Shown: piece by piece, positions 17,856 through 28,673 of the stretch
How the letters are laid out: the number at the start of each line of letters is the position of its first letter
Position numbering within the stretch: position 1 is the first letter of the stretch
DNA from: Massilia kyonggiensis
Lineage (GTDB): Bacteria > Pseudomonadota > Gammaproteobacteria > Burkholderiales > Burkholderiaceae_D
Direction: 5' to 3'
Assembly (NCBI RefSeq): GCF_024756235.1
Contig: NZ_JANUGY010000003.1
Span: 558,001-622,000, forward strand
Length of the DNA: 64,000 bases
Notes under the pieces: generated by a model
What the model was told of the DNA's origin: nothing
Seen by the model: only the letters and a program-made list of their open reading frames with translations
The model's database searches: none
Translations under genes and position numbers: made by a program

Positions 17856-19649
17856 TTAGTCACCTTTTGCAACACCCTCCCTACGGGGGTCGGCGCCGCC
17901 GAACCACAAAGGCACGCCGTGGATCTCCATGCGCGCGATGCCCTGCAGCCCGGACGTCTGCTCGAACACGCGCACGTCGTGGCCGCGCGCCTCAAGGGCC
18001 TTCACTTCGGACAGCGGGAAGCGCCCGGCCTCCAGCTCGGTCGGGCCGTTGCGGCTGCCGAAGTTCGGCAGCGAGATCGCCTGCTGCATGTCGAGGCCCC
18101 AGTCGAGCGTGCCGACGAGGACCTTGGCCACGTAGTTGATGATCAACGGACCGCCCGGTGAACCGACCGCTTCGACGAACTTGCCCGTCTTCTTGTCGAA
18201 CACGATCGTGGGACTCATCGCGCTGCGCGGGCGCTTGCCCGGTTCGACGCGGTTGGCGATGGGGCCGTTGGCGTCGCGCGAATCGAACGAAAAGTCGGTG
18301 AGTTGATTGTTGAGGATGAAGCCGTCGACCATCTGGCGCGACCCGAACGCATCCTCGACGCTCGTCGTCATCGACAGGCCGGCACCGTACGGATCGACCG
18401 CGACGATGTGCGACGTCGAATGCGCCTCGATCGAATTGTCCAGGCCCCAGTGCCACGCCATCTCCACGCCGGGCGGATGGCCGGCCTGCGCCTTGCCCAT
18501 CGAACGCTGGCCGACCAGGGCGGCGCGCTGTTTCAGGTAGCCCTTGTCCAGCAGCGCGGGCACGCCGCGGCCGGGCAGCGGGACGAAATCCGTGTCGGCG
18601 GCATAGCGGTCGCGGTCCGCGTACGCGAGACGGCCCACTTCCGAGAACACGTGCACGGCGTCCGCGCCCGGGATGCCGTTGCTTGGCGCCAGCGCCTTCA
18701 TGTCGCGCGTCTCGAACATGCCGAGCATCTGCGCGACGGCGATCCCGCCCGACGACGGCGGCGGCATGCCGCACACCGTGTACGCGCGGTAGTCGTTGCA
18801 GACCGGCTCGCGCAGCTTGGGTCGATAGGCCGCGATGTCGGCGGCCGTCAGCAGGCCCGGATTCGTCGGGTGGCTCCTGACCTTCGCCTCGATGTCGCGC
18901 GCGATGCGGCCCGTATAAAACACCTCGGCGCCGCCGACGGCCAGTTCGCGCAGGGTGCGCGCCAGTTCGGGGTTCTTCAGCACGTGGCCGACGGGCCATG
19001 GCTTGCCGTCCGGCGCATAGAAGTAAGCGCGCGCGGTCGGATCGTTGCGCAGATACCGGTCCCCGGCCAGCAAGGCGTTCAGGCGCGGGCTGACGGCGAA
19101 GCCCTGTTCCGACAGGCGGATCGCGGGCTGGAACAACGTCTTCCACGCCAGCTTGCCGTGCTGGCGGTGCGCGAGCGCCAGCATCCGCAGCACGCCCGGC
19201 GCGCCCGTCGAACGGCCGCCCACGATGCCTTCGGAGCGCGACATCGGCGTGCCGTCCGGACGCTGGAACAGATGCTCGTCCGCCTTCGACGGCGCCGTCT
19301 CGCGGCCGTCGAATGCCTGCACCTTCTTGCCGTCGTAGTACATCAGGAACGCGCCGCCGCCGATGCCGGACGATTGCGGCTCGACGAGCGTGAGGACCAG
19401 CTGCGTCGCGATGGCCGCATCGATCGCCGTGCCGCCCTGCTTCAGCATCTCGTAGCCCGCCTCGACGGCCAGCGGATTCGCGGCCGCCACCATGTACTTG
19501 CGCGCGGTCCAGCCGGCCTTCTCGGTGTAGCCGCTCGCGGCCTCGGGGGCGCGCTGCAGCGCCGAGGCATCCTGGGCGAGCGTGACGACAGGGTTGAGGG
19601 CGGCGGTCAATACGCCGCCCATGACGAGGGCGAGCAACTTCTTGGTCAT
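17856..19649 (-). CDS. ggt: Gamma-glutamyltransferase
   Basis: The 597-residue periplasmic enzyme of glutathione breakdown has a signal peptide in the first ~25 residues (MTKKLLALVMGGVLTAALNP). The large-subunit signature KYMVAAANPLAVEAGYEML and GGGAFLMYYDGK (~95-106) follow. The autoprocessing site is visible in AHSTSHIVAVD, where Thr before Ser-His is the expected nucleophile (TTHYS in E. coli), and DAFGSRQM plus GSPGGPLIINYV mark the small subunit. The length is normal for the family. The start at 19649 is preceded by CGGAGAAATCG, a good ribosome-binding site, so the longer open frame upstream is rejected. The gene lies 71 bases downstream of the patatin start and 52 bases upstream of the SDR stop, all on the minus strand. 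Confidence 0.94.
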   Translation of the reverse strand: MTKKLLALVMGGVLTAALNPVVTLAQDASALQRAPEAASGYTEKAGWTARKYMVAAANPLAVEAGYEMLKQGGTAIDAAIATQLVLTLVEPQSSGIGGGAFLMYYDGKKVQAFDGRETAPSKADEHLFQRPDGTPMSRSEGIVGGRSTGAPGVLRMLALAHRQHGKLAWKTLFQPAIRLSEQGFAVSPRLNALLAGDRYLRNDPTARAYFYAPDGKPWPVGHVLKNPELARTLRELAVGGAEVFYTGRIARDIEAKVRSHPTNPGLLTAADIAAYRPKLREPVCNDYRAYTVCGMPPPSSGGIAVAQMLGMFETRDMKALAPSNGIPGADAVHVFSEVGRLAYADRDRYAADTDFVPLPGRGVPALLDKGYLKQRAALVGQRSMGKAQAGHPPGVEMAWHWGLDNSIEAHSTSHIVAVDPYGAGLSMTTSVEDAFGSRQMVDGFILNNQLTDFSFDSRDANGPIANRVEPGKRPRSAMSPTIVFDKKTGKFVEAVGSPGGPLIINYVAKVLVGTLDWGLDMQQAISLPNFGSRNGPTELEAGRFPLSEVKALEARGHDVRVFEQTSGLQGIARMEIHGVPLWFGGADPRREGVAKGD

Positions 19650-19701
19650 ACGATTTCTCCGGAAATACCAGAGGGCATCGTACCCGAAATCGCTCAAGGG
19701 C

Positions 19702-20466
19702 TCACTTCGGCTGCATGCGGATGGCGCCGTCCAGGCGGATCGTCTCGCCATTCAGCATGACGTTTTCGATGATGGTCTGCGCCAGGTGCGCATACTCGCG
19801 CGGCATGCCGAGGCGCGGCGGGAACGGCACCATCTTGCCCAGCGAATCGCGCACTTCCTGCGGCATGCCCATCAGCATCGGCGTCTCGAAGATGCCCGGG
19901 GCGATCGTCATCACGCGGATGCCGCTGCGCGACAGGTCGCGCGCCATCGGCAAGGTCATGCCGGCCACGCCCGCCTTCGATGCGCCGTACGCAGCCTGGC
20001 CGATCTGGCCGTCGAACGCGGCGACGGACGCCGTGTTGATGATGACGCCCCGCTCGCCGTGCTCCAGCGCCTCTTCCTTGCCCATCGCATCGGCCGCCAG
20101 GCGGCACATGTTGAACGTGCCGACGAGGTTGATGTTGATGGCGCGCTGGAACGCGTCCAGCGGATGCGGGCCATCCTTGCCGACCGTCTTGATGGCCGGC
20201 GCGACGCCGGCGCAGTTCACCAGGCCGCGCAGGCTGCCCAGTGCGAGGGCCGCCGCCACGACGGCCTGGCCGTCCGCTTCCGACGTCACGTCGCATTTCA
20301 CGAAACGTGCAGCGGCGCCCAGTTCGGCGGCCAGCGCCGCGCCGGCTTCCTGTTGCACGTCGGCCAGCACGACCTTGCCGCCCGCCTCGACGATGGTGCG
20401 CGCGGTGGCCGCGCCCAGGCCCGAAGCGCCGCCCGTCACAATGAACACGTTATTCTGGATTTGCAT
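19702..20466 (-). CDS. SDR-family oxidoreductase, 3-hydroxyacyl-CoA dehydrogenase type
   Basis: This 254-residue classical short-chain dehydrogenase has the cofactor motif [11 protein letters not shown] (residues 11-21), CDVTS, NCAG in place of NNAG, catalytic Ser in [15 protein letters not shown] and YGASK (Tyr-x-x-x-Lys). The specific pattern ([50 protein letters not shown]) fits the type II 3-hydroxyacyl-CoA dehydrogenase/HSD10 group, which acts in fatty-acid or isoleucine degradation. A 14-bp palindrome resembling a LiuR-type operator lies 22 bases upstream, consistent with acyl-CoA catabolism. The exact substrate is inferred only. Confidence 0.88.
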   Translation of the reverse strand: MQIQNNVFIVTGGASGLGAATARTIVEAGGKVVLADVQQEAGAALAAELGAAARFVKCDVTSEADGQAVVAAALALGSLRGLVNCAGVAPAIKTVGKDGPHPLDAFQRAININLVGTFNMCRLAADAMGKEEALEHGERGVIINTASVAAFDGQIGQAAYGASKAGVAGMTLPMARDLSRSGIRVMTIAPGIFETPMLMGMPQEVRDSLGKMVPFPPRLGMPREYAHLAQTIIENVMLNGETIRLDGAIRMQPK

Positions 20467-20488
20467 CTGTCTCCCCTTTATGATTTTC

Positions 20489-20502
20489 CGTTTACGTAAA
20501 CG
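20489..20502. promoter_or_regulatory. Palindrome upstream of the acyl-CoA-type SDR, possible MerR/LiuR-type operator
   Basis: CGTTTACGTAAACG is a perfect 14-bp palindrome 22 bases upstream of the SDR start. On the minus strand it reads within TTGACGTTTACGTAAACG, which resembles the sites described for LiuR-type regulators of branched-chain amino-acid and fatty-acid catabolism in proteobacteria. Assignment to that regulator is inference from site resemblance plus gene function. Confidence 0.45.
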
Positions 20503-20538
20503 TCAACCAGCGGATTCTAGCGGGGGTTGGTAAAAACG

Positions 20539-21141
20539 TCAAAAACATGTGACGGTGGTACCGTTCCGCGCACATGCGCGGCCGGTGCTGCTGGCGCCGG
20601 CATTGCCGCCCGCATTGAACGTATTGCCGGCCCCATCCGTGCAAACGATGCCCTGGCAGCCGCGGATGACGCTGGTGCTGGGCACGGTCGGCTGCGGCGC
20701 CGTCGCCCGCGGCGGAATCGGGACGGCGGCGGTGGCCGGCGGCGTCTCACCGGACCGCAGTGGCCGCGGTGCCATCGCTCCGTCTCCCTGCCACGCCGGG
20801 TGGCGGCGTGCGGCGCGGCGGCGCAGTTCTTCGAGCTGCTTGTCGGTTAGTTGCCTTTCTGGCGGCTGGGCCTGGCGGGTCAGTGTGTCCGCTTCGTCGT
20901 GTACCTCGGCCGGATCCTTGCGGACGGCGTCCGCGCCCTGTTGCGCGCGCGGGTTCAGCACGGGGCCATAGCTCAGCGGCACGGGCGGCGGCGTACGCGC
21001 CGGTTTGACCGTGCTCGCTTCGTCGGGCACGGCCGCATCGCGGTTGATCTGCTGCGTGCGCTGGGTCTGGTCCTGCGCGTGCGCCATGCACGTCCACGCC
21101 AGCAACGCGCATGCAGCCAGTAAATATCGTTTCGGTTCCAT
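20539..21141 (-). CDS. Hypothetical secreted protein, Pro-rich with Cys pairs at the C-terminus
   Basis: A 200-residue protein with a clear signal peptide (MEPKRYLLAACALLAWTCMAHA, cleavage before QDQTQ). The mature part is Pro/Arg/Gln-rich and probably disordered, with a helical charged stretch (RQLTDKQLEELRRRAARRHP). The last 40 residues carry four cysteines (RGCQGIVCTDGAG, ACARNGTTVTCF) that could form two disulfides. I do not recognise a family. It lies 72 bases upstream of the SDR on the same strand and is divergent from the CoA-transferase gene. The codon use is host-like. Confidence 0.7.
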   Translation of the reverse strand: MEPKRYLLAACALLAWTCMAHAQDQTQRTQQINRDAAVPDEASTVKPARTPPPVPLSYGPVLNPRAQQGADAVRKDPAEVHDEADTLTRQAQPPERQLTDKQLEELRRRAARRHPAWQGDGAMAPRPLRSGETPPATAAVPIPPRATAPQPTVPSTSVIRGCQGIVCTDGAGNTFNAGGNAGASSTGRACARNGTTVTCF

Positions 21142-21295
21142 GATGTCGCTCCTCGCTTCCATTATCGGCCGCACTGCGCCGTGCGGGCGCGCCGCTGTGC
21201 ATCAAGGATGCGTCAGGTGCGCGTCAGTTTCCTGCCCCACGCTGTTAAGCTGCCACGGTGCATGTTTTACAAACAAAAACATACAGGAGACGACC

Positions 21296-22594
21296 ATGCA
21301 GACCTTGCAGGAGATGTATCGCGCCAAACGCGGCAGTGCCTTCGACGCCCTCAACCACGTCCGCGACGGCGACATGATCGTCGTCCCGACGGGTGTCGGC
21401 GAACCGCCAACCCTGCTGCACGCGTTGTCGCAGGAATGCCGGGGCTTCCGCGACGTCCAGGTCGCGCAGATTCTCGCGATGCGCAAGTACGGCTATTTCG
21501 CGCCCGAATGCCGGCCCCACGTGCGCCATGCGGCACTGTTCTTCGGCGGCGCGTCGCGCGCCGGCGGCCAGGGCGGCTGGTGCGACTTCATCCCGAATTA
21601 TTTTTCCGAGATCCCGATGCTGATCGAGCGGGGCCTGATGCCGGCGGACGTCGTGTTCGCGATGGCGTCGCCGATGAGCGCGTCCGGCCACTTCGCGCTC
21701 AGCCTCGGCACGGATTACACGATGGCGGCCGTCGCGAAGGCGCGCGCCGTCGTGCTGGAAGTGAATCCGCACGTCCCGTTCACGCACGGCCAGTGCCACG
21801 TGCACATCTCGCAGGTCACGGCGCTGGTCGAAAGCGAGGACCCGATCATGGAAGTGGGCCTCCCCCACATCGGCCCCGTGCAGGAAGCGATCGGCCGTCT
21901 CGTGGCCGAGCACATCGAGGACGGCTCCACCCTGCAGATCGGCTACGGCGGCATTCCGGACGCCGTCGTCATGCAGTTGACGGACAAGCGCGACCTCGGC
22001 ATCCACACCGAGATGATCGGCGACGGCATCCTGAAACTCGTCGAGGCGGGCGCCGTCAACAACCGCCGCAAGACCCTGTTGCCGGGCAAGATGGTGGCGA
22101 CGTTCGCGCTCGGCTCGCGCCGCCTGTACGACTTCATGCACCACAATCCGATGCTGGAGATGCACCCGTCGAACTTCACGAACGACCCGTACATCGCGGG
22201 GCAGAACGACAAGCTCGTATCGATCAACGCGAGCCTGCAGGTCGACCTGCTCGGCCAATGCGGCAGCGAGAGCATCGGGCACCTGCCCTATTCCGGCACG
22301 GGCGGCCAGGTGGATTTCGTGCGCGCGGCGAACCGGTCGCGCGGCGGCAAGTCGTTCATCGTGCTGCCGTCCACGGCGAAGGACGGCACCGTGTCGCGCA
22401 TCGTGCCGACCCTGTCGCCCGGCACCCACGCCACCACGAGCAAGAACGACGTCAACTACGTGGTCACGGAATGGGGCGTGGCGCAATTGCGCGGCAAGTC
22501 GGCGAAGCAGCGCGCGCAAGCGCTGATCGGCATCGCCCATCCGGACTTCCGGCCGTGGCTGCGCGAGGAAGCGGATCGCATGTGCGTGTTCTGA
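21296..22594 (+). CDS. Acetyl-CoA hydrolase/transferase family protein
   Basis: The 432-residue class I CoA-transferase-like enzyme starts at the ATG at 21296 behind AGGAGACGACC. The N-terminal half contains RDGDMIVVPTGVGEPPTLLHAL and HVPFTHGQCHVHISQV. The C-terminal half has the acetyl-CoA hydrolase domain with LQIGYGGIPDAVV, HTEMIGDGILKLVEAG (candidate catalytic Glu), GTGGQVDFVRAANRSRGGK and VVTEWGVAQLRGKS. Members move CoA between acetate, butyrate or 4-hydroxybutyrate; the acyl substrate cannot be read from the sequence. A clear hairpin terminator follows 8 bases after the stop codon, so the gene is monocistronic. Confidence 0.9.
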   Translation: MQTLQEMYRAKRGSAFDALNHVRDGDMIVVPTGVGEPPTLLHALSQECRGFRDVQVAQILAMRKYGYFAPECRPHVRHAALFFGGASRAGGQGGWCDFIPNYFSEIPMLIERGLMPADVVFAMASPMSASGHFALSLGTDYTMAAVAKARAVVLEVNPHVPFTHGQCHVHISQVTALVESEDPIMEVGLPHIGPVQEAIGRLVAEHIEDGSTLQIGYGGIPDAVVMQLTDKRDLGIHTEMIGDGILKLVEAGAVNNRRKTLLPGKMVATFALGSRRLYDFMHHNPMLEMHPSNFTNDPYIAGQNDKLVSINASLQVDLLGQCGSESIGHLPYSGTGGQVDFVRAANRSRGGKSFIVLPSTAKDGTVSRIVPTLSPGTHATTSKNDVNYVVTEWGVAQLRGKSAKQRAQALIGIAHPDFRPWLREEADRMCVF

Positions 22595-22601
22595 AATGAA
22601 A

Positions 22602-22623
22602 AACGGGACCTTGCGGTCCCGTT
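22602..22623 (+). terminator. Hairpin terminator of the CoA-transferase gene
   Basis: Perfect 9-bp arms AACGGGACC and GGTCCCGTT enclose the loop TTGC, immediately downstream of the stop codon at 22594. An A-run (AAATGAAAA) precedes the stem, so it may also serve the convergent small gene. Confidence 0.8.
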
Positions 22624-22643
22624 CGTTGGTCGACGCGGCGGCG

Positions 22644-22841
22644 TCAGGCGCGCGTCTCGTTCATGGCGCTGCGTGCGTGATCGGCGCCGAGCGCGCCGGC
22701 CATGCCGTAGACGAGCAGCGCGCGCTGCAGTTCGGCGCGTTCGGCACCGTCGGCCAGCTGCATGCTGTCCTGGCGCGGTGCGTCGGTGGGCTCAAGGCCG
22801 AGGGCGTCGGTTACGTCCGTTCCTCTCAGGTTGGTCGTCAT
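22644..22841 (-). CDS. Small hypothetical protein (65 residues)
   Basis: MTTNLRGTDVTDALGLEPTD... ends ...HARSAMNETRA. The ATG at 22841 is preceded by GGAGAAAACC, a good ribosome-binding site; an in-frame ATG twelve bases upstream is less well placed. The product is acidic at the N-terminus with an Ala/Leu-rich helix in the middle, and has no signal peptide and no recognised family. It is convergent with the CoA-transferase gene and shares its terminator hairpin. Confidence 0.55.
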   Translation of the reverse strand: MTTNLRGTDVTDALGLEPTDAPRQDSMQLADGAERAELQRALLVYGMAGALGADHARSAMNETRA

Positions 22842-23039
22842 GGTTTTCTCCATTTGGTGAGTAAGCTGGCGCGGCTTGTTCAATAAACAAAACCGCTGAT
22901 GACGCTACTGTACCGCAACGGAGCCTAACTCGTCGCCATCTGTTTTGTTTTTACATCTATCTTCTTTCCGGGTGAAAATTTACTACACAATTTCGGATGC
23001 CGTGTCATGATGGCGCCTCGACGCGACCAGGAGACATGA

Positions 23040-23564
23040 ATGAAACGAGTTGACGAGATTGGCAACGACGAACACGTGCGCGGCCCGGCGGATGCCGCGC
23101 TGACGGTGATCGAATACGCGGACTTCCAGTGCCCGTACAGCGCCCGCGCCCACTTCGCGCTGCGCGAGCTGGACGAACGGTTCGGCGGCATCCGCCTGGT
23201 CTACCGCCACCTGCCGCTCGCGCACCTGCACCCGCTGGCCGAGCTGGCGTCGGAAGCGGCCGAGGCCGCCGCCAGCCAGGACCGGTTCTGGGACATGCAC
23301 GACGCGCTGTACGAGCAGCAGCGCCAGGTGTTCGACAAGCAGGACCTCGCCGTGCTGGCGGAAAGCCTCGATCTCGACATCGAGCGCTTCCGCACCGAGG
23401 TCCTGGACCGCCGCCACCGCGCGCGGGTGCAGGCGGATGCCGAACGCGCCCACCACGACGGCGCGACCGGCACCCCGACCTTCTACATCAACGGCGTGCG
23501 CTACCGCGGCGATTCGGACCGCGCATCGCTGGAAAGCGCGCTCAGCGAGGCGCTGGGACGCTGA
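23040..23564 (+). CDS. DsbA-family thioredoxin-fold protein with CPYS active site
   Basis: This 174-residue cytoplasmic protein has no signal peptide. The thioredoxin fold begins with [20 protein letters not shown], so the usual CxxC is CPYS: only the N-terminal Cys remains. A helical insert follows, then the cis-Pro motif [14 protein letters not shown] near 150-163. DsbA/FrnE-like members with one active-site Cys often act as glutathione-dependent reductases or isomerases; which of these applies is unknown. The ATG at 23040 follows CAGGAGAC. The last 64 bases overlap the end of the convergent pyrophosphatase gene. Confidence 0.88.
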   Translation: MKRVDEIGNDEHVRGPADAALTVIEYADFQCPYSARAHFALRELDERFGGIRLVYRHLPLAHLHPLAELASEAAEAAASQDRFWDMHDALYEQQRQVFDKQDLAVLAESLDLDIERFRTEVLDRRHRARVQADAERAHHDGATGTPTFYINGVRYRGDSDRASLESALSEALGR

Positions 23565-25687
23565 ACCGCTGCTTGTGAGGCTGCCCCTGCAGGCGCATGC
23601 GCGGTGGCGGCAGGTTTGCCATACAACGCCTGCGGTTCCGTCACGGCCAGCCAGCCGCCGGCCGGCAGCAGCGGGACGAGCAGCAGCGCCACGATGTTGA
23701 TGATCTTGATGAGCGGATTCACTGCCGGCCCGGCCGTGTCCTTGTACGGATCGCCCACCGTATCGCCCGTGACGGCCGCCTTGTGCGCATCGGAGCCCTT
23801 GCCGCCGTAGTGGTTGTCCTCGATGTACTTTTTGGCGTTGTCCCAGGCGCCGCCGCCCGTCGTCATCGAGATCGCGACAAAGAGTCCCGTCACGATCGTG
23901 CCCATCAGCATGCCGCCCAGCGCCGCGGGCCCCAGCAGCATGCCGACGAGGATCGGCACGATCACCGGCAGCAGCGACGGCAGCACCATTTCACGGATCG
24001 CGGACGCGGTGAGCATGTCGACGGCGCGGTCGTATTCCGGCTTGCCGGTGCCCGCCATGATGCCGACGATGTCGCGGAACTGGCGCCGCACCTCGAGCAC
24101 GACGGCACCCGCCGCCCGCCCCACCGCTTCCATCGCGAGTGCGCCGAACAGATAGGGTACGAGGCCGCCGATGAACAGGCCCACGATCACCATCGGATTC
24201 GACAGCTCGAACGCGAGCCGCGTGCCGTGCGCTTCCAGCGCATGCGTGTAGTCGGCGAACAGCACGAGAGCAGCCAGGCCCGCCGACCCGATCGCATACC
24301 CCTTCGTGACGGCCTTCGTCGTGTTGCCGACGGCGTCCAGCGGGTCGGTGACGGCGCGCACCTGGTCCGGCATGCCGCTCATCTCGGCGATGCCGCCGGC
24401 GTTGTCGGTGATCGGGCCGTAGGCATCCAGCGCGACGATGATGCCGGCCATCGACAGCATGGCGGTCGCCGCGATGGCGATGCCGTACAGGCCGCCCAAC
24501 TGGTACGCGACGAGGATCGCGGCGCACACGACGAGCACCGGATACGCGGTGGACTTCATCGACACGCCCAACCCCGCGATGATGTTGGTGCCGTGGCCCG
24601 TCGTCGACGCTTCCGCGATGTGGCGCACGGGGCCGAACTCTGTCGCCGTGTAGTACTCGGTGATGTAGACCATCAGGCCCGTGAGCGCGATGCCGACCGC
24701 GGCGCAGCCCAGCATGCGCCAGCGCATCGCGTCGTCCGGCCACACGAGCCACGTGACGACGGCGAACCCGATCAGCGACAGCGCGGCCGACCACCACAGC
24801 CCCGTGTACAGCGCGTACATGATCTTGTGCCCGGGGTGGTTCTTCACGAGCGAACAGCCGACGATGGACGCGATGATGGAGATGCCGCCCAGCAGCAGCG
24901 GATACACGGCACCGGTGCCGCCCATGCCGGGGATCACCAGCGCGCCCAGCAGCATCGTGGCGACCAGCGTGACGACGTACGTTTCGAACAGGTCGGCCGC
25001 CATGCCGGCGCAATCGCCCACGTTGTCGCCCACGTTGTCCGCGATGACGGCCGGATTGCGCGGATCGTCCTCGGGAATCCCGGCCTCGACCTTGCCGACG
25101 AGGTCGGCGCCGACGTCCGCCCCCTTCGTGAAGATGCCGCCGCCCAGGCGCGCGAAGATCGAGATCAGCGACGCGCCGAACGCGAGGCCCACGAGCGGCT
25201 GGATCACCTCATGCTGGGTCAGCGCGGGGTCCGCGCGCAGTACGAGGATCCAATAGAACAGCGCCACGCCCAGCAGGCCCAGGCCGACGACGAGCATGCC
25301 CGTGATCGCGCCGCCGCGGAAGGCGACGTTCAGCGCCTGGTCGAGCCCCGTTGCCGCCGCCTGCGCCGTGCGCACGTTGGCGCGGACGGACACGTTCATG
25401 CCGATGAAGCCGCAGGCCCCGGACAGCAGCGCGCCGGCCAGGAAGCCGCCCGCGGTGGCCATGCCGAGCAGAAGATAGATGGCGATCAGCAGGACGATGC
25501 CCACGATGCCGATGGTCCGGTACTGGCGCGCCAGGTAGGCCGACGCCCCCTGCTGGATGGCCAGCGAGATTTCCTGCATGCGGCCGTTGCCGGGGTCCTG
25601 GTTCAGGACCCAACTGCGCGACCACAAGCCGTAGAATACCGCGATGACGCCGCACGCGACGGCGAAGATGAGCTGCGCGGATGCCAT
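23501..25687 (-). CDS. hppA: Membrane-bound proton-translocating pyrophosphatase, K+-independent type
   Basis: The 728-residue polytopic protein has about 16 membrane helices and hydrolyses PPi to pump protons. The substrate motif [20 protein letters not shown] is followed by [19 protein letters not shown], the typical Asp-rich PPi/Mg site. The segment [17 protein letters not shown] has Lys where K+-dependent enzymes have Ala, marking the K+-insensitive subclass; the C-terminal DNAKKYIE and [21 protein letters not shown] are also present. The last ~45 residues after [11 protein letters not shown] are an Ala/Ser-rich tail absent from most homologues. The 3' end overlaps the convergent DsbA-like gene by 64 bases. 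Confidence 0.95.
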   Translation of the reverse strand: MASAQLIFAVACGVIAVFYGLWSRSWVLNQDPGNGRMQEISLAIQQGASAYLARQYRTIGIVGIVLLIAIYLLLGMATAGGFLAGALLSGACGFIGMNVSVRANVRTAQAAATGLDQALNVAFRGGAITGMLVVGLGLLGVALFYWILVLRADPALTQHEVIQPLVGLAFGASLISIFARLGGGIFTKGADVGADLVGKVEAGIPEDDPRNPAVIADNVGDNVGDCAGMAADLFETYVVTLVATMLLGALVIPGMGGTGAVYPLLLGGISIIASIVGCSLVKNHPGHKIMYALYTGLWWSAALSLIGFAVVTWLVWPDDAMRWRMLGCAAVGIALTGLMVYITEYYTATEFGPVRHIAEASTTGHGTNIIAGLGVSMKSTAYPVLVVCAAILVAYQLGGLYGIAIAATAMLSMAGIIVALDAYGPITDNAGGIAEMSGMPDQVRAVTDPLDAVGNTTKAVTKGYAIGSAGLAALVLFADYTHALEAHGTRLAFELSNPMVIVGLFIGGLVPYLFGALAMEAVGRAAGAVVLEVRRQFRDIVGIMAGTGKPEYDRAVDMLTASAIREMVLPSLLPVIVPILVGMLLGPAALGGMLMGTIVTGLFVAISMTTGGGAWDNAKKYIEDNHYGGKGSDAHKAAVTGDTVGDPYKDTAGPAVNPLIKIINIVALLLVPLLPAGGWLAVTEPQALYGKPAATAHAPAGAASQAAVQRPSASLSALSSDARSESPR

Positions 25688-25881
25688 GTCGTCCCCCTCG
25701 TTCTTCGATCAAACCACCACAGAGTCGAAAGGCCGCGTGCGCTTGCTTGAGCAAATCTGCGGTACGGCCTGCCTTGCTGCATTCGCCGCACAAGGTGCGA
25801 CAAAACTTTGATCTAAAAACCTGGACGGATGGCATGTGTCATCCGGAGCCAAAAAGAGCGGCTTGCGCCGCCCTGGAATGC

Positions 25882-26547
<666 letters not shown>

Positions 26548-26730
26548 CTAAAGGTATCTAATAATTCTTGTAGAGACGGTTATAGTTGGGAACAGATAAC
26601 CGCATTGATGCATGTCTGACTAGCTGATACGAAACTTACCACAAAAGCAGCATCAAACGCCACTGAAGGCGGCCGATCTCTCAGCCGTTTGACGTGGCGC
26701 AAGCAGCCTGAAGAGTAGTTTCCAAGCGGA

Positions 26731-27483
26731 TCAAGACGTATAGAAAAGTCGCACGCGCTCGAGGTCGGCTGGCGTGTCGACGCCCGCATGGGGCGCCTCG
26801 TCCGTCACGTGCACGGCGATCGGCACGCCGTGCCAAAGCACGCGCAACTGTTCCAGCGCTTCGATGGATTCGAGCGGCGACGGTTCCAGCTGCGGATAGC
26901 GCTGGAGGAACGCATTGCTGTACGCATACAGGCCGATGTGGCGCAGGGGCACGTAGCCAGCAGGCAGTTGCTCGCGGGTGGCGGCAAAGCCGTCGCGGTG
27001 CCACGGGATCGTGGCGCGCGAGAAGTATAGCGCGCGTCCGACCTTGTCCAGCACGACTTTCACCACGTTCGGATTGAAGGCGTCGGCAACGTCGGACAGC
27101 GGATGGGCGCAGGTCGCCATCGGCACGTCGGCCGAGATGCGCGCGGCGCAGGCGGCCAGCAACGCGGGATCGATCAGGGGTTCGTCGCCCTGCAGGTTGA
27201 CGACGACGGCGTCGGGCGCGAGGCCCAGCGTGTGCGCCACTTCGGCGATGCGGTCGGTGCCGGACGGGTGATCCGAACGCGTCATGCAGGCTTCCACGCC
27301 ATGCGCGGCGCAGGCGGCGGCGATGTCGGCGTGGTCGGTGGCGACGATGATGCGCGCGGCGCCCGACTGCTGCGCGCGTTCGGCGACGCGCACGACCATC
27401 GGCTTGCCGCCCAGGTCTGCGAGCGGCTTGTTCGGCAGCCGCGTCGACGCCAGGCGTGCCGGGATGATGACGACGAAGCTCAT
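26731..27483 (-). CDS. kdsB: 3-deoxy-manno-octulosonate cytidylyltransferase
   Basis: The 250-residue cytoplasmic enzyme activates KDO with CTP to give CMP-KDO for LPS core synthesis. It starts [21 protein letters not shown], the nucleotide-binding motif with ARxxSxRLPxK, followed by [22 protein letters not shown] and HIGLYAYSN. The length is normal. It lies 4 bases downstream of the Trm112-like gene in the exbB-exbD-lpxK-trm112-kdsB series, which places KDO activation with lipid A 4'-kinase. Confidence 0.96.
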   Translation of the reverse strand: MSFVVIIPARLASTRLPNKPLADLGGKPMVVRVAERAQQSGAARIIVATDHADIAAACAAHGVEACMTRSDHPSGTDRIAEVAHTLGLAPDAVVVNLQGDEPLIDPALLAACAARISADVPMATCAHPLSDVADAFNPNVVKVVLDKVGRALYFSRATIPWHRDGFAATREQLPAGYVPLRHIGLYAYSNAFLQRYPQLEPSPLESIEALEQLRVLWHGVPIAVHVTDEAPHAGVDTPADLERVRLFYTS

Positions 27484-27487
27484 CGGG

Positions 27488-27661
27488 TTACAGCGCGGGC
27501 TCGACCTTGCGCGCCTCTTCGGCCCACATGATCGGGATGCCGTCGCGGATCGGATACGCGAGGCGGTCCGGGCGGCAGATCAGTTCCTGCGCTTTCTTGT
27601 CATATTCGAGCGGTCCCTTGCACAGCGGGCAGACCAGGATATCAAGCAGTCGGGCGTCCAC
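27488..27661 (-). CDS. Trm112 family protein
   Basis: A 57-residue protein, [20 protein letters not shown]... ending ...[16 protein letters not shown] supplies one Cys pair; the second pair usual for zinc-ribbon members is reduced to a single Cys ([20 protein letters not shown]). The GTG at 27661 is the best start (GGAGAAATGTC before it), and it overlaps the end of lpxK by 20 bases. Small proteins of this type between lpxK and kdsB are conserved in beta- and gammaproteobacteria; the bacterial role is not established. Confidence 0.88.
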   Translation of the reverse strand: MDARLLDILVCPLCKGPLEYDKKAQELICRPDRLAYPIRDGIPIMWAEEARKVEPAL

Positions 27662-28670
27662 GACATTTCTCCACGATTTGGGCAGCCAGCGCGGCATCGA
27701 TCTGCGCGCCGACCGGCACGACCCACACGCGCGGGTCGTTGTTGATTGTTTCAAGTTGCCGACATTTTACTGCATCCTTCTCCGTCACCAGGATGACGTC
27801 GGCGTCGACGGCACGGAACGGATCGTCGAGGAAGTCGTGATGGTCGGGCAGCGGCAGCTCGGCGACGTCCAGGCCGGCGCCACGCAGCAGCGCGAAGAAG
27901 CGCCCCGGATTGCCGATGCCGGCCGCCGCCAGCACGCGTTTTCCACGCAACGCGGACAACGGCACGCGTTCACCCGCATCCATCAGGCGCTCGGCATGGT
28001 CGCCGGCGAGGCGCATCTGCCAGGGATTGCCGCCCACCGCCGCGGCCAGCCCAGGGGTGATCTCCGGCGCGTTGACGACCGTGACATCGCGCCGGCGCGA
28101 CGGCGCTTCGCGCAGCGGACCGGCCGGCAGGGTCCAGCCATTTCCGGTGCCGCGGCCGTCGAACAGGATGATCTCCACGTCGCGCGCGAGGGCGTAGTGC
28201 TGCAGGCCGTCGTCGGTGATCAGCACGTCCACGTCGGGATGCAGGTCCAGCAGACGGCGCCCGGCGTCGACGCGCTTGCGGCCGACGACGACGGGACAGC
28301 CGGCGCGCGCCGCGATCAGCAGGGGCTCGTCGCCGACGTCCTGCGCGCGCGACGCCGGCAGCACTTCACGGGGCGCATCCTCCGCACCGCCGTGACCGCG
28401 CGAGATCACGCCGGGCCGCATGCCCGCCGCGCGCAGCTGCTGCGCCAGCCAGATCGTCAGCGGGGTCTTGCCCGTGCCGCCGATGAAGATATTGCCGACG
28501 ACGATGACGGGCACGGGGAGGCGTCCGGCCTTCAGCACGCCGGCGCGGTACAGGGCGGCCCGGAGGGCGGTGAGCAGGCGGAACAGCAGGGACAGCGGCC
28601 ACAGGGCCACGGCGAGCGGCCCGCGCCGGAGCCAGGCGCGGGTGAGTGTCGATTCGAGAGAGGATGCCAC
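27642..28670 (-). CDS. lpxK: Tetraacyldisaccharide 4'-kinase
   Basis: This 342-residue inner-membrane-associated kinase phosphorylates the 4' position of the lipid A precursor. An N-terminal hydrophobic segment ([20 protein letters not shown]) anchors it. The P-loop is [19 protein letters not shown] (~58-76), and [15 protein letters not shown] plus VTEKDAVK are family motifs. The length is typical. It follows exbD by 3 bases and overlaps the Trm112-like gene by 20 bases, so it is part of one operon. Confidence 0.95.
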   Translation of the reverse strand: MASSLESTLTRAWLRRGPLAVALWPLSLLFRLLTALRAALYRAGVLKAGRLPVPVIVVGNIFIGGTGKTPLTIWLAQQLRAAGMRPGVISRGHGGAEDAPREVLPASRAQDVGDEPLLIAARAGCPVVVGRKRVDAGRRLLDLHPDVDVLITDDGLQHYALARDVEIILFDGRGTGNGWTLPAGPLREAPSRRRDVTVVNAPEITPGLAAAVGGNPWQMRLAGDHAERLMDAGERVPLSALRGKRVLAAAGIGNPGRFFALLRGAGLDVAELPLPDHHDFLDDPFRAVDADVILVTEKDAVKCRQLETINNDPRVWVVPVGAQIDAALAAQIVEKCRGRPTA

Positions 28671-28673
28671 TAA

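Noticed and set aside
23597..25750. 717-residue plus-strand open frame opposite hppA
   Set aside because: It is an Arg/His/Asp-rich shadow of the pyrophosphatase gene with no motif of its own.
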